The translations under genes were made by a program, and so were the position numbers. Below, piece after piece: positions 31,758-43,680 of a stretch of DNA of 64,000 bases (position 1 is its first letter; each line of letters starts with the position of its first letter). The notes beneath the pieces were generated by a model. The model was not told the DNA's origin. It saw only the letters and a program-made list of their open reading frames with translations, and searched no databases. The DNA comes from Hyparrhenia diplandra (lineage: Eukaryota; Streptophyta; Magnoliopsida; Poales; Poaceae). The stretch is taken from positions 1 to 64,000 of the forward strand of contig JADLZK010000269.1 of the NCBI GenBank assembly GCA_015847255.1, written 5' to 3'.

Positions 31758-34600
31758 GGTTTACTAGATCGAGAAGTGGAGCTGCAAAGAAACTAATTCC
31801 ATCGAAGTAAACAAATCATCTTGATACCTTGAACAGCTAAATAAACAAATATCCAGTTCTAACGGTATTGCTCCAATCTCGATACCTCTCCTGAAAGTCC
31901 TGATCAAGCAAAAATATATTTAGATATGATACTAGTAGCAGTAGAACCAGTCTACATCCATATGTGCATGTGATAGATGGCTGCCATGTGCGCTGCAATA
32001 TATTTCTGACAGCTACAAATATCGGTTCTTTTGACTGGACTCATACTGCATGCAAGGAATCAAAAGAACAAAGAATTGCTTGGTTTGTTTGATACTGTAC
32101 CAACTAGTCTGTTTGTTAAGGGAATCAATCCGTCAGCTATGGATCATCAGATCAAGAGGAAGGAAGAGCCCTGACCTACCATGCTGCTGCTCGGACTCTG
32201 CTCTTCATACAGGCAGAGGTCACATGGGAGCTGGTGGAACCTTCTGATGACTTATGATGGGGAAAAGGGAAAACTATGTATGCAGGTAGCATCATCATGT
32301 GCATCCAGCAGGTCTAGTCTAGCTGGTGCTGCACATAGGTCTTTTCTCTTTTGTTTGTGCCTTAAACATGCAGATGCAATTGCAAGATTATTGGTGTTGC
32401 CTCAGCCTGCCCTGTGTGAAGGTGGGGGCACACCTCCTGTCTCCTGTAGTTCCTGTCCTGCCCTGCCTTGATAGCCTTGCTTGCCACAGCAGTAGCCTTG
32501 CGTTGCCAGTTTGCCACCACCAACTCCTTTTTTCCCATGTGGCGGTGACATCCCAAACACTACTAGAACTAATCACCTTTTAATCCCATCCATAGGTACG
32601 CTACAAAATTCTTCATTCCCGTGACAGTTACTACCTGTTACTGTCCATTTCCTTACAGAAGCCGTAGATTTCGCGTAAAAGACAATGGGCAGTCAGAGGT
32701 GAAAGAAGCAGTGAGCATCTAAATGAAATCTGACCATTTGCAGATGTTATGGTACCCTGAATTGAGCAACCTTATCGGCTACTACTAGTACCACGATCAA
32801 ATGAATGGCACATCATGATTCCCATCCAGAAAAGGTAGGAAAGGTGCTGGAAAAGGTAAAGATGGAGACAAGCATCAGATCTTGCCCACCACCCAGAATT
32901 CCTTGGTTATCATATTTTACTTCATGCTGAGCTAGCCTAAGCTAGCAGTGATGTGGATACTGTCAAGATCACCACGTGTTCGGTGCAAGGGGAAGATGCA
33001 TGCATGATCAGCACCGTTCTTTTTAGGCCCGTGGAGTTTTATCTGAGTTGCATTTTTAATTTATTGATGAGTTGCCACATAAACGTTTTTTGATAATGCG
33101 GTAAGGTTTTTTAATAATAGAAAAGTGAATTATATAGGGATGAAACTCTTATAGTATGAATACCAACTCTCTAAGACGTTGAATTAAATGTCTATGAAAC
33201 TCTAGAAACTAAACTCACCATTGAGAATGAGTGCTTCATCCATATTTCAACAGATTAAATAGTGTTAGGGACAATAAGCTAAAAAAACAAGCTGAAACTA
33301 GTTTAAGCAAACAGAGGAGACACTTAAACTGGCCTTATTACCCAATACAACCATCAATCTGCAAAAATCTCTGCATTAGTGCATAAAGTAATTAGAAGCA
33401 GTACCTATAGTAATCCATATGGTACACCTTATTTATTTATTCTATATTTTCATCATTAGCTCCTGTTTAGTAGTCAAGAGGCTGGTCCTATGTGGAATAT
33501 ATCGATGGCGGATCTCTTTCATCCTGAATGCTCATCAATAATGTTTTCTTTTCTAGAAAATTAGAAGATCACACATCATAGACTCTGGACGGAAACATAC
33601 ATATACTATACGCATCCAATAATAACTGGAGAAAACGAAGCAATAAGTGTCAGTTGTTAATGAGTGGTGCTAATTATTGTTGCAAGTACTGGTGAGGCAG
33701 AAGAAAGTTAGGCTGCCTCTTTCAGTTTGGGATCCAGTCCAGTGCATGGGCAAATGAATCATTACACCTGCAGCGTCTTCTTTGCACCGTCCATACACAG
33801 CAAGGGATTCTGACTTGCATCAACAGTGAAAATTTCTCTTGTTTTGATGTGTGTAAGGTCACATTGGTTTGTAGAAAATCAGCAAGTTTCTTCTTCAGCC
33901 AAGATAGGTACGTGTCGATTGGCGCTGCTCTGTGCAGCTGGCATCACTGCATACATCCGCAATGCTTCAACGGCACGACTAATTACAGTAGTGTGGTGTG
34001 GACGTATGGTCTTCACGGATGAACACCATAAATGCACTGTTGGTTAGTGGCAGCTCCGGACTGCTCGTTTGGTTTGGTGGCCCGTACATTCAATGCCTCC
34101 TTGACCCTAAACCACAATTAGAAGATACAGTAATGCAGTGCAGTGTAGGCACTCAAATGGAACCATACGGATCAGTAATGCAAACAGCGAATCAGTGTTT
34201 AGTTAGCTTTTACTGAGCCCAGCAAACCAGGCTGTCTGTCAGGAACACCAGGATTTTTCTTCCTAACCAACCAAATTCTTCACAGGTCGGTCTTCGGTGC
34301 AACCGCCTTCACAGTTCTCGCCACCAGATGCCAAATCGGTGGGGGTGTGTACACGTACACGCTCGGAGGGATGGAGAGAGATGGGGCACATGGGGTGCTG
34401 CCTAGTGCCTGCCTGCAAGGGCTTGGCTGGTTCTGGTCCCATCCCAGCAAGCACAGGAGTAGGCCATGGCCGTGCAATCCAACCATATTTTGTCTGTCAA
34501 GTCTTCCCCCACGCGCCTTATTTGACCTTGAGGTGGAGAGTGCTAACTTCCTTCTGTAACTGCAGTTATCAGGAGCATTATTTGACTTGTCACCTCACCT
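31758..34600. other. Intergenic stretch upstream of the LONGIFOLIA gene
   Basis: AT-rich sequence with no recognised gene, RNA gene or transposon end. Distal promoter elements of the downstream gene may lie here but none can be named. Confidence 0.4.
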
Positions 34601-35055
34601 TAATCTCCATGGTTAGAGTAGTAGATTAGAGAAAGGAAGGCAAGGTCCGGTCTCCTCTGTGTCCTCACTTATTCTATAGTAATCTTCCTCACAAGTCACA
34701 AGGCTGCCTCCTCCTCCACTTCCCTCCCGGCCATACGCCATAGGAACAAGACACGGAAGGAGAAGAAGGCACCGGAAATCCTGCCATCCTGCTAGCTGCT
34801 GGAGCAGGACGGTGACTGAGAGTGAGAGGCAGCAGCGGTCCGGTCCGGTGGCTGGCCTCCTTGCCCTTGGTTGATGCTCACCGTCAGGGAGGCACCAGCA
34901 CGAGCACGACCGTCTCTCCCTCCCGGCGAGGTCCCCCAAGAAATGCGGCGGGGCAGCTGCAGATGACATCTCCTTCTTCCTGACCTGCTGCGAAGGAGGG
35001 CAGCCTCCTACATTTCCCTTGCGCCTCCTCTTTCCACGAGAGGGGAAGGGGAAGA
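34601..35055 (+). promoter_or_regulatory. Probable 5' UTR and core promoter of the LONGIFOLIA gene
   Basis: A CT- and GC-rich leader includes cctcctcctccacttccctc and ends in aggggaaggggaagaatg at the start codon. Minus-strand open frames across it are compositional. The transcription start is not located. Confidence 0.4.
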
Positions 35056-38000
35056 ATGCCGGCCAAGTACCTGGGCCTGGGGGCGTTGGTGGAGGACAGG
35101 CGCCCGGACCTCCACCGCCAGGTGGGCTGCGTCACCGGGATCTTGCAGGCCTTCGACCGCCGCCACCCTCTCGCCTCCTCCCATAAGAGGCTCCTTCCTC
35201 CCCCAGCAGGTTCGCTTCCTCGCTCTGCTTTCTCTTCGCTTGCAAGATTGGAAATCCCCTGTGCGGTTGTGCCCTACGCATGCCATTCTAGTTTTGCATG
35301 CTTCCAGCCGTGATCTATGCCGTCTTTGCCTTGTGATTTTTTTTTTATTTAATTGGGATGTGTCGAACAAAGAACTCAGCTTTTTCAAGACACAGATTGA
35401 ATTAGATCGGGTTGTATTTGTGATTTTTAGTATGGAAAACAGCCTGTACCCAAGCCCTCCGCAGGTTCAAGTCCCTGCAGATGCATGCTCCAGACTCCTG
35501 TAATGAAAATTGCTGCTATAGGTGCTGTTGGTAACTGATGAGTTACCGCTGTTTCCAGCCAAGGTGTTGGTTGGTTGTATGATGATGACCCGCCTCTTTT
35601 TTTGGACGAAAAGTTGGTGCCTGCTGATGATACACCAAGAACCGTCCTTTCACAGCCCCATTAACTATCTCCAAATCAGCCACCGACAAAAACCAGTCCT
35701 TGCAATTTTGGAACCTTCCTTCAGATAAGAAAAATGTCTGTCCCTAACTGAAAGGGAGAAGGGTTGTACGCACATTCCATTGGATAAAAAGAAACTGTCA
35801 CTTTTCTTTTCCTCTATCATCAAGTGACAAAACCATTGCAAGATTTTCCTTGGCTGGCTTCTGATTTTGCAATGTCTGTTGCCCTTTTCCCATTTTGTTA
35901 TAAGAAAGGCGTGCTCTTCTTTTGCCTGGTTCAGCACTGACAATGATTTCACTTCTTGTAGCAAGCCATGCACTATCCAACAACCCAAGCAAAGGGGAGA
36001 ATGCACAAGATATTCACCCCAGATTGCTCTGGTAAGTTTCTGAATTTTATCTGCAGTAGAGTAGTTATAATGTTTTTTACTGACACTCAAATCCTGACCT
36101 GAGTTACTGCAAACTGCATTCAGGAGAAGAACTCGAGTAAAACATGGGCTGATAGTCAAAGAGCACCGGCAACAGAACTGTCTCAAACCTCATATTCATC
36201 ATCACCCTCTTCGTCATTCTCGTCCCTTGATGGCAACAGGTCAACACAACAAGATCTATCATCCACTGACCGAATGCTATTTCCAGAGAGGCCGTTCAAG
36301 AGCTCGCCAAAGCTCAAGAGTTCTTTTGACAGTGAGAATGGACTCGACTACCCTGATGATATGCCTACCAAGTCCAAGAACATGCCCATAGTTCAATCCA
36401 GCCTACCAACTCTTGGTATAAGAAATCTTGTGAAGGATTCAATCTATAAGGATAACCGTGAATTGTCTGTCAGAATTTGCACTGAAGAAGAAGTAAAAGA
36501 TCACCCATCCAACTGTGGAGATCAACCCAGGCAATTGAACGGGCCTCCCCCGTGACAGTACACTAGGAAAGAGCAAGGGTCTCGTGGACATCAACGAATC
36601 GCCGAAAGTGCTAGCCAAGCTCAGGGAAGCTTCGTGGACTCCTCCCGAATCTGCCCATAATGCAAGACTTTCATATGATGCTCCTCGGTTCTCATACGAT
36701 GGGAAGGAAGCAGCATCAAAGCTGAGGGAGGTACCAAGGTTATCACTGGACATCAAGGAGTGGAATCGTGAAATTGACTCTAGATCAAACCCAAGCTTCA
36801 GTTCTGCAGACAGAAGCAGCATCAATGTTACTGGGTCCAATGCAGCTTTCGAGAACCAGCAGGAACAGCCTGCCAGCAAGCGGCTTCCTAGCGTTGTTGC
36901 AAAGCTCATGGGTCTGGAAGAGTTGCCTGAGCATAATCATAGTACAGCATCATCACATGCATGCAAAGCCGTTCAAGAGAGCAAGCAAGAGGCCATGTTG
37001 AACCCCTTGAACATCTCATCCCACAACGAGCATGTTCTTCGACAACAAAGGAATCGTGATTCAACTGTAAGAAATTTACCCAACTCTAAGTTTCCTGTCG
37101 AAGCTGCACCATGGAGGCAACAAGAAAAGATTGTCCTTCCTCGAAAATTGCCAAAGGGATCAAAAGGAGCCCATGCAAAAGAACAACCTGCTGCCTCAGT
37201 CTTCAGTGACATAGAGAAGCGGCTCAAGGATCTTGATTTTCAACAATCAAACAAGGACCTTAGAGCGCTTAAACAGATTTTGGATTCCATGCAAGCAAAA
37301 GGACTGTTGGAGAACAAGAAAAGGGAGGAAGCGTCTATGCCAAAGTTATATGATGGAAACCATGATGGCCAAGAGATAGTCAGTGTGAACATGAGACTGA
37401 ACAGTAACACCAACAACATGTGGATGCCTGAAGAGTGCAACACTGAAAGGTCTTTCAAATCGCCTATTGTGATCATGAAACCTTCAAAATCTGCAAACCT
37501 TTTCAGCGAGATGGATTCTTCTGGCTTCCCATTAGGGGGTTCATCTGATCCCCCACAGCCACAAGTAAGCAACAGCACTGATAGAAGGAAAGCTTCAACG
37601 ATCAATAGAACAGCTAAAGAGCAACATGCGAAATTTAGTCAGAAGGTGCCTACTTCTCAGCCCCTTGCTTCTTATGACAGGAGGTCATTTGGAAGGAATG
37701 AAGATAGCAGCAGCAACCAAAAATCTAGTTCACTGCTGGTTACTGAGAGTTCATCCAGAAGACAGCAGCTGCCAAGAGACAGTAGCATAAGTATGCAAAA
37801 GAATAGAAATTCCACTAGCCCAAGGTTACTACAGAGAAAACTTGATTCAGAGCGGAGGGCTAGACCACCTATTCCTTCTGCTGAGTCTAACAAAATCCAA
37901 AGGCAATCTGGAGATAGGAATAATTCAGAAACAGTGTCACCCCGAAGCAAATTCAGAAGGAAACTTGTGCGTCCAGAAGAAGGTGATGATGGCATGCCCA

Positions 38001-40243
38001 GTGGATTGAACAACAGGACAAGGAGCCTGAATCAGCATGGCAATGATATGTCCACAAGATCAGATGGCAGTATACGTGTTGCTTCAGAGCTGGATATTAT
38101 AAACATTGAGCAAGGCATTGGAACTCCATCTGGAAGGAACCCACAAAAAGTGGTAAAGAAATTCCTTGCAATTATGTATTCACTAATTTTAAGATGAAAG
38201 TTTTTATTTCCAATACTTAACTAATATGAAGAAAACAATAAATATGTAATGGAAATAGTACCTGCTTTTGGTCTTCTGTAAATCTCTCCAAGGTTAGTTG
38301 TAGTTGGGTCAGGAAACAAGAATGACATTAAATCGTACAACATATGATGCTGCATGTCTCATTTTTATGGTTTGTGTCTTTTCTTTAGAAAACCTCATAT
38401 GATGCAAGCAAGGACGTGCCATCTGTAGACCCTTTGGCTGCTATTTCAGAACGGCCCAGCCCAGTTTCTGTGTTGGACTCTTCATTTGATCAGGAGGATT
38501 TGTTCCCTACCAGCAGGACTCCAAATTCACTTGCTGTTGGTACGATAATCTTTTTATGATCTCTCCAAACTTTTGTTTGTTAACCATAGCAACTGGAAGC
38601 CCAGATATGATTCTTTGTTTCACTTCTCTAATGTTTCAATTTACCATTTGTCCATTCTAGTTAGCCATTGCACTGTCGAAGCAACATTTGAACTGAACTT
38701 TTATGTGTACTCCATTTTATACAGCCCCAATGCTTATACTGATTCCACTGTAAATTATTGTGCACAACTTGATACAAAATTCGTAGGTAGCAGTGTTTCC
38801 TGGCACAGTAAGCAAGTATCACATGGGTTTTGTTTTACATGCTTCTAGCACACGCCATCTTGGCTAGTGTAATGTTGCATAAGCAGCAACTACTGCAACC
38901 TTTGCAAGTCCTCTAGATGGAGACCTTCTTTACTTTGCAGTTTGCACCTATGAAATCAATATTCTCCTATATCCTTTACATCAGTATGGCTTTCTCCGTG
39001 TGTTTGAAGCACAATATACTGCACATTGCATCAGTTCTTAAATTCTTGGCAGTGTAATTTTTCAGTGATACCACACCATCTTGCTTGGTGAACACACATC
39101 CTAAATTTTACTACTAGTGCATAAATACTCGTGAACTGTAATGCACTTCATCAAATCATCACGGATGTGTAAATAAATCAGTTTGAGCAGTGCAGATTCG
39201 AATCTCAAGTATTGCATAGGCTATTATAATAAATTTGCAAATTTGATAACAGTCAGTGAAATTTACACGACAGCAATATTACCCCCTAAGTGAAAATGAG
39301 TAGGAGAATCTTTGAGCTCTTTGCTAATTTCACTTGCTATTTGTAAGCAGATGTGCTAGAACGATTAACTTGCGAGCATGATTGTTTACTGAATTTTTTG
39401 TCACCTAGACATTGACTTTAGCATTGTTCCCTGAAATCTGCAGATGATGAGCGCCAAACATTAGAAGAACCCTGGAAACCTTCTGGTACAAAGCCAGGCG
39501 AGGTTGCTATGCAGTCCAAGAACAGTAAACTCGCTAATGTTGCGAGCTTGCTTGAGAAGCTCCAGCAGCTTAGCGTGAGCAAGGATGAGGATGCACCTCC
39601 GGTTGACCATATTGCTTTCTTGTGTGAGACCGAGAGCCCAGACCACCGTTACGTGTCTGAGATACTGCTGGCCTCGGGTCTTCTGATGAAGGACCTAGGT
39701 TCGGGACTGGCAGGTCTCCAGCTCCACTCTTCTGGCTACCCGATCAACCCTGACTTGTTCCACGTGTTGGAGCAAAGAAAGGCGGGATGGGTCAGTATAC
39801 CCGATGGCATCCATCAGAGCAGGAGCGGCGCAAGATCTGATCCCAAGAGAGCACACCGGAAGCTGATGTTTGACACTGTGAATGAGCTTCTCCTTCAGAA
39901 GTTTGAGAAGGAGACCGCAGTTTATGCTGTCAGTTCCGTGAAGGATCCACATGCAAAGACTCCTAGTGGGCAGCAACTGCTGAAGTTCATATCCTCAGGA
40001 ATCGAAGACCTGGACATGGAGCGATCATCCATCTGGCAGAAGGAAGGCAGCGTGATACCTGATGCAGAGATCCTGCAGAGGCTGCAGGGATGGACGAGCT
40101 TTAGCAAGGAGCTCCCGGGGATGGTGCTGGAGATCGAAAGGTCCATTTTCAAGGAGCTGGTGGACGAGGTGGTGCATGGGGAGTCTGTTGACAGCCGGGA
40201 GATGAAGGCGGTAGGCAGGCGGAGAAGGCGGCTCTTTGCTTGA
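35056..40243 (+). CDS. LNG: LONGIFOLIA-type (TRM family) cell-elongation protein
   Basis: Five exons: 35056-35209, 35962-36031, 36124-38152, 38389-38539 and 39444-40243. Family landmarks appear in order. The N terminus is HRQVGCVTGILQAFDRR. The TRM motif is VVAKLMGLEELP, near 36895. KFPVEAAPWRQQEK and IEKRLKDLDFQQSNKDLRAL follow, then SPVSVLDSSFDQED in exon 4. The C-terminal block has EILLASGLL, PINPDLFHVLEQRKAGW, HRKLMFDTVNELLLQKF and MVLEIERSIFKELVDEVV. Arabidopsis LNG1/LNG2 promote longitudinal cell elongation, and the rice homologue GL7/GW7/SLG7 affects grain shape; TRM proteins act with microtubule and TTP-complex partners. Two single-base indels break the frame as written: a C missing from the run at 36017-36020, and an extra C in the run at 36547-36551. 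All other junctions agree in phase, so the gene is probably functional and the indels may be consensus errors. Confidence 0.92.
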
Positions 40244-40873
40244 TATGGTTTGTTTGACCACCATCCACCAAGGTTTTCCAAGTGGATGGGCCTGATTTGT
40301 GAAGCTGTAACTTTGTTTGTTTTGCCATGACCATGAGAGCCTTTTTCCTCTGAAGAGAGAGGTACACAAGTTGTATAAGCAGCGCAGATTTGCAGAGACC
40401 CGTAACTTGGCTTTCGTTTGTGCTATATAAGATATTCTGTACATCATTGTTTTTTGATTCTTGTGTTTCATTGTGGATGATGCTATTTCAGTCAAAGATG
40501 TTCAAATGGCAGGTATTTTTGCCTCACCTAATACTCAACTCTGATGGACCACTTTTTATATTAAAGTTGATAATGCTGTTATTCTGTAGCCGTTTTGGTG
40601 GCAGAATCGTCTAGCACGGCCGCACAATTTGTTGAATGGGGTAGTCCGATTTACCCTAACTAGACAACTGATTCTCTTTAGAATTTAGAAAACCAGAAGG
40701 ATCGGTGGTCGAAAGACTCAGGTACGAGTTGGGCCCAGAAACGCTTTGGCCTAAGGTACCTAGTACTCTACCGACGCATTGCCGACGATATATATATACA
40801 CACACAAAACATATAGGGTACGGAAGAACCTTCTCCTCTTCGCAAGAGGAAGAGAAATCAATCCGATCGCGCC
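40244..40873 (+). promoter_or_regulatory. 3' flank of LNG and upstream region of F-box copy 1
   Basis: From about 40460 the sequence matches the region upstream of the second F-box copy (about 47040 on), so this is the left end of the duplicated unit. A (TA/CA)n run at 40788-40806 lies close to the start codon. Confidence 0.5.
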
Positions 40874-42791
40874 ATGCCCTCATCAACTCTTGTGGCCGCA
40901 GCGGAGGCGGCGCCTCGTCTTCGCCGGCGCCAGTGCAGGCCGTTTGAATCCGTGACTGTCCACCTCCAGGTGTTCCGTTCCCTGGTGCTGCCCCCGAGGG
41001 ACTGGGCGGGGCTGCCGCCGGAACTGCTCTCCTGCATCCTCCACAGGCTCGACCACGTCCAGATCATGTTGGGGGCCGACAAGGTGTGCCGCTCCTGGCG
41101 CCGCGCGGCGCGGGACGAGCCCGAGCTGTGGCGCCGCATCGACATGCGAGGGTACAAGGCGCTCTCAGACGACCGAAACCTGGTCGATCTCAGCCAGATG
41201 GCGGCGGAGGCCGTGCGGCGCAGCCAGGGACAGTGCCAGGCGTTCTTTGGAGAGGGTGACGGACTCCACGACGACTTCATCCTCTTCTTAGGAAACCAGT
41301 AAGCTTTTAGATTAATTAATATGCTGTATTATAATTATTCATTCGTTCGTGATTAGTTGTTACTATCAAGTTAACTAATCACATACTGTCTTTTCTTAAA
41401 ACAATGCTTGCAGCGCGCCATTGCTAAAGCGGCTGATCCTCGTCTCATGCGGCGGACTCTCGGGTGAAGGATTCATGGAGGCAATAAAGGGATTCCCTCT
41501 ACTTGAGGAGCTCCATATTTTCAAGTGTTGGGAAGTGCAACACGCGGGAGTGTTGGAGGTTATTGCCAAGGAGTGCCCACGGCTAAAGTACTTGAGAATT
41601 TGCGATTATGATGTCCCCTATGGTTATTACACGACAGACGGATACTGGGAAGCCATGGCGATCGCCAAAATGCAGGTGATCGCCAAAATGCAGGAGCTAT
41701 GTTCCCTGCAGCTCATCAACATCAGGGGTCTCAGAAACCAAGCGCTTGCGGCAATCCTCGACAACTGCATTCACCTCAAGTCGCTCGACGTACTCAACTG
41801 CCACAATATCGACATGACTCCCGAGATGGAAGCTAGGATCAAGGCAAAGAAGCTGCTCATGAATTACAGCTCGAATGAAAGATGGGATAGCTTTGATGAG
41901 TCGGGCAGCCGTACGATTGAATGTTCTACCTGTCTCAATTATTTTGAACATACTAGCTATAGGTGGTACCCGAAGCGCTATCCCAGTGACAAGAAGCATG
42001 AGGAAGCCATGGTGATCTCGGCAGTGCGAGAACTGCGCTCCCTTGAGCTCTACCGCAATGATCTCACCAGCAAAGGACTCACAGCCGTCCTTGAAAAGTG
42101 TCCTCACCTTGAGCTCCTAGACGTGTGGAACTGCCTCAATATCGCCGGGAACAATAATGCCCTACTACGAGGTAAAAAGTGGCACCGGATGAAGACCAAG
42201 AAGCTGACCACCAAGCTGCTTATGGACCGCTCTAGCCATAAGGTATTTAACCCTGAGGCCCTCGACATAAGCAACTGCCGCGATATTGTCATGAATAGCT
42301 GCTATGGACGTTGCATCATTATGGACAACACCCTAGGGGCAAAGTACAAGCGGTTGAAACTCAGGAAAATAGCAAGAAAATACCATAGAATGACCAAGGA
42401 AATGAAGGCCTGGATTGAGGACGAATACAAGGCCAAACTACCTGGGGGTAATGTTGATTATATGGAATTTGAAGGTGCGGAATTCAATTCCTTTGGTTCT
42501 CGTATCGTATTTAATCCTAATAGCTGCAAGATTGAGCCCGGTGGTTCCGAATATACGAGTAATTATCACTATTGGGGTGGGGAATTTGAGCCCGACAGTC
42601 CTATGAGTGAATGCTCTACTTGTCTTATGTTTGAATACTTGGCCGAACGATGGGGAGTCTTGGAACTTGACAACTATGCCGATTACTATGATTCATCTTA
42701 CGACCTTGGTACCTATGATGAGATCGAATTTCAAGTGCACGATAGGATGCTGGGAAAGAGGTTCCGCAGGTACCTTTTGAAAATGGAATGA
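40874..42791 (+). CDS. F-box/LRR protein, FBL23-like, copy 1 (intact)
   Basis: Two exons: 40874-41298 and 41414-42791, phase 2 at a GT-AG junction. The F-box lies at about residues 40-95 (DWAGLPPELLSCILHRLDHV, QIMLGADKVCRSWR, ELWRRIDM) and would bind an SKP1-like adaptor in an SCF ubiquitin ligase. LRR units follow in exon 2 (PLLKRLILVSCGGLSGEGF, FPLLEELHIFKCWEV, CPRLKYLRICDYD, HLELLDVWNCLNI) and are expected to hold the substrate. The C terminus is longer than in typical FBL23 proteins. It contains two ECSTCL modules and ends in FQVHDRMLGKRFRRYL. The start is the ATG just before PSSTLVAAAEAAPRLRRR. The second copy lies 7.3 kb downstream. The substrate is unknown. Confidence 0.87.
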
Positions 42792-43104
42792 ATGATAATT
42801 ATGCCCTTCTCGATGTCGATCATGCTCATCAAATTACTTGTCCCTTTGCTGTGACCTGGAATGTGTTTTTGGTTTTCTGTGGTGCAGCAAGTTTGTTCTA
42901 GATTGCAGGCATCATCCTATGTATGCATGGAGCATATGGTGGAAGCAACTTTATTCTGTCTTATGATCTCTTTCAAGTTGTCAAATATATGCATTTTTCT
43001 GACAAAGTTCCTCGAAGAAGTTGCTGTGTTAAGAAGATAGATGCCCAGTATAGGAGCAAAGTGGTATTGGTGTTTGTTGTTGGGGTTTGGGTTATTTGCC
43101 ACGA
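42792..43104 (+). other. 3' flank of F-box copy 1
   Basis: It is alignable with the 3' flank of copy 2 (about 49958-50095), for example at ccagtataggagcaaagtgg and ccagcataggagcaaaatgg. It has no gene of its own. Confidence 0.5.
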
Positions 43105-43388
43105 AACAAAAATAGCGCTATAGCGCCGCTATAAGCGCCTTATATAGCGCGCCATTTGAAACACCGCGACGCTTATTGTCAATTTCACGCTATTGGCGCT
43201 ATAGCACGATATTGCGCATTTGCTAAAACGCGCTATTTCCACGCTATTGGCGCTATATCGCGCTATTTTCACGCTATTGGGCTATAGTGGCAGCAGCAGG
43301 CTGGTGCTACTTCGCGTAGTTGCCGCTATAGCTGCGAATAGTGTCCAGAAAAGTCCGACGCTATTTTCCATAGCCCGCGATCAAAAAC
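43105..43388. mobile_element. TATAGCGC-motif insertion
   Basis: About 280 bp absent from the duplicate copy. It is dense in gcgctat and tatagcgc words and their complements (agcgctatagcgccgctata near 43113; cacgctattggcgctata near 43187 and 43231). It interrupts the shared flank just before gggcaatggttatg. It has no coding capacity. Similar sequences occur as small elements in other grasses; the class is uncertain. Confidence 0.6.
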
Positions 43389-43680
43389 ATGGGTTATTTG
43401 TAATGACAAAGGAAATTGCAAGACTGAATTTGGGGCAATGGTTATGTATAGTATTTGGAACATTTGGCTCGCACGCAGCAGGAATGTGTTTAATCAGAGT
43501 AGATAATAAATCAGTCTACACAACAAAAGGGTGCTGCTTAGGCACCGCTTGATAATAATGGGATCATTAGCAGCAGGTCATCGATCGATTCCTGGTGTGA
43601 AGTGTTAAATATGCTTATATATTCATCAAATTTGCATAGCAGCAAATATGAAGTGTACTATTCTCCATGTAAGGTGTAGC
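43389..43680 (+). other. Remainder of duplicated 3' flank
   Basis: It shares gtatttggaacatttggctc with the copy 2 flank at about 50127. No gene is present. Confidence 0.45.

Larger units (their letters stand above)
40460..43600 (+). repeat. Segmental tandem duplication, unit 1 (F-box)
   Basis: It matches 47040-50300 in upstream flank, both exons, intron and 3' flank. Differences include the TATAGCGC-motif insertion here and the CG-rich upstream block and poly-A tract in unit 2. Confidence 0.85.

Noticed and set aside
34280..35135. Minus-strand gene overlapping the LONGIFOLIA leader
   Set aside because: Frames are compositional in a CT-rich leader, with no domain.
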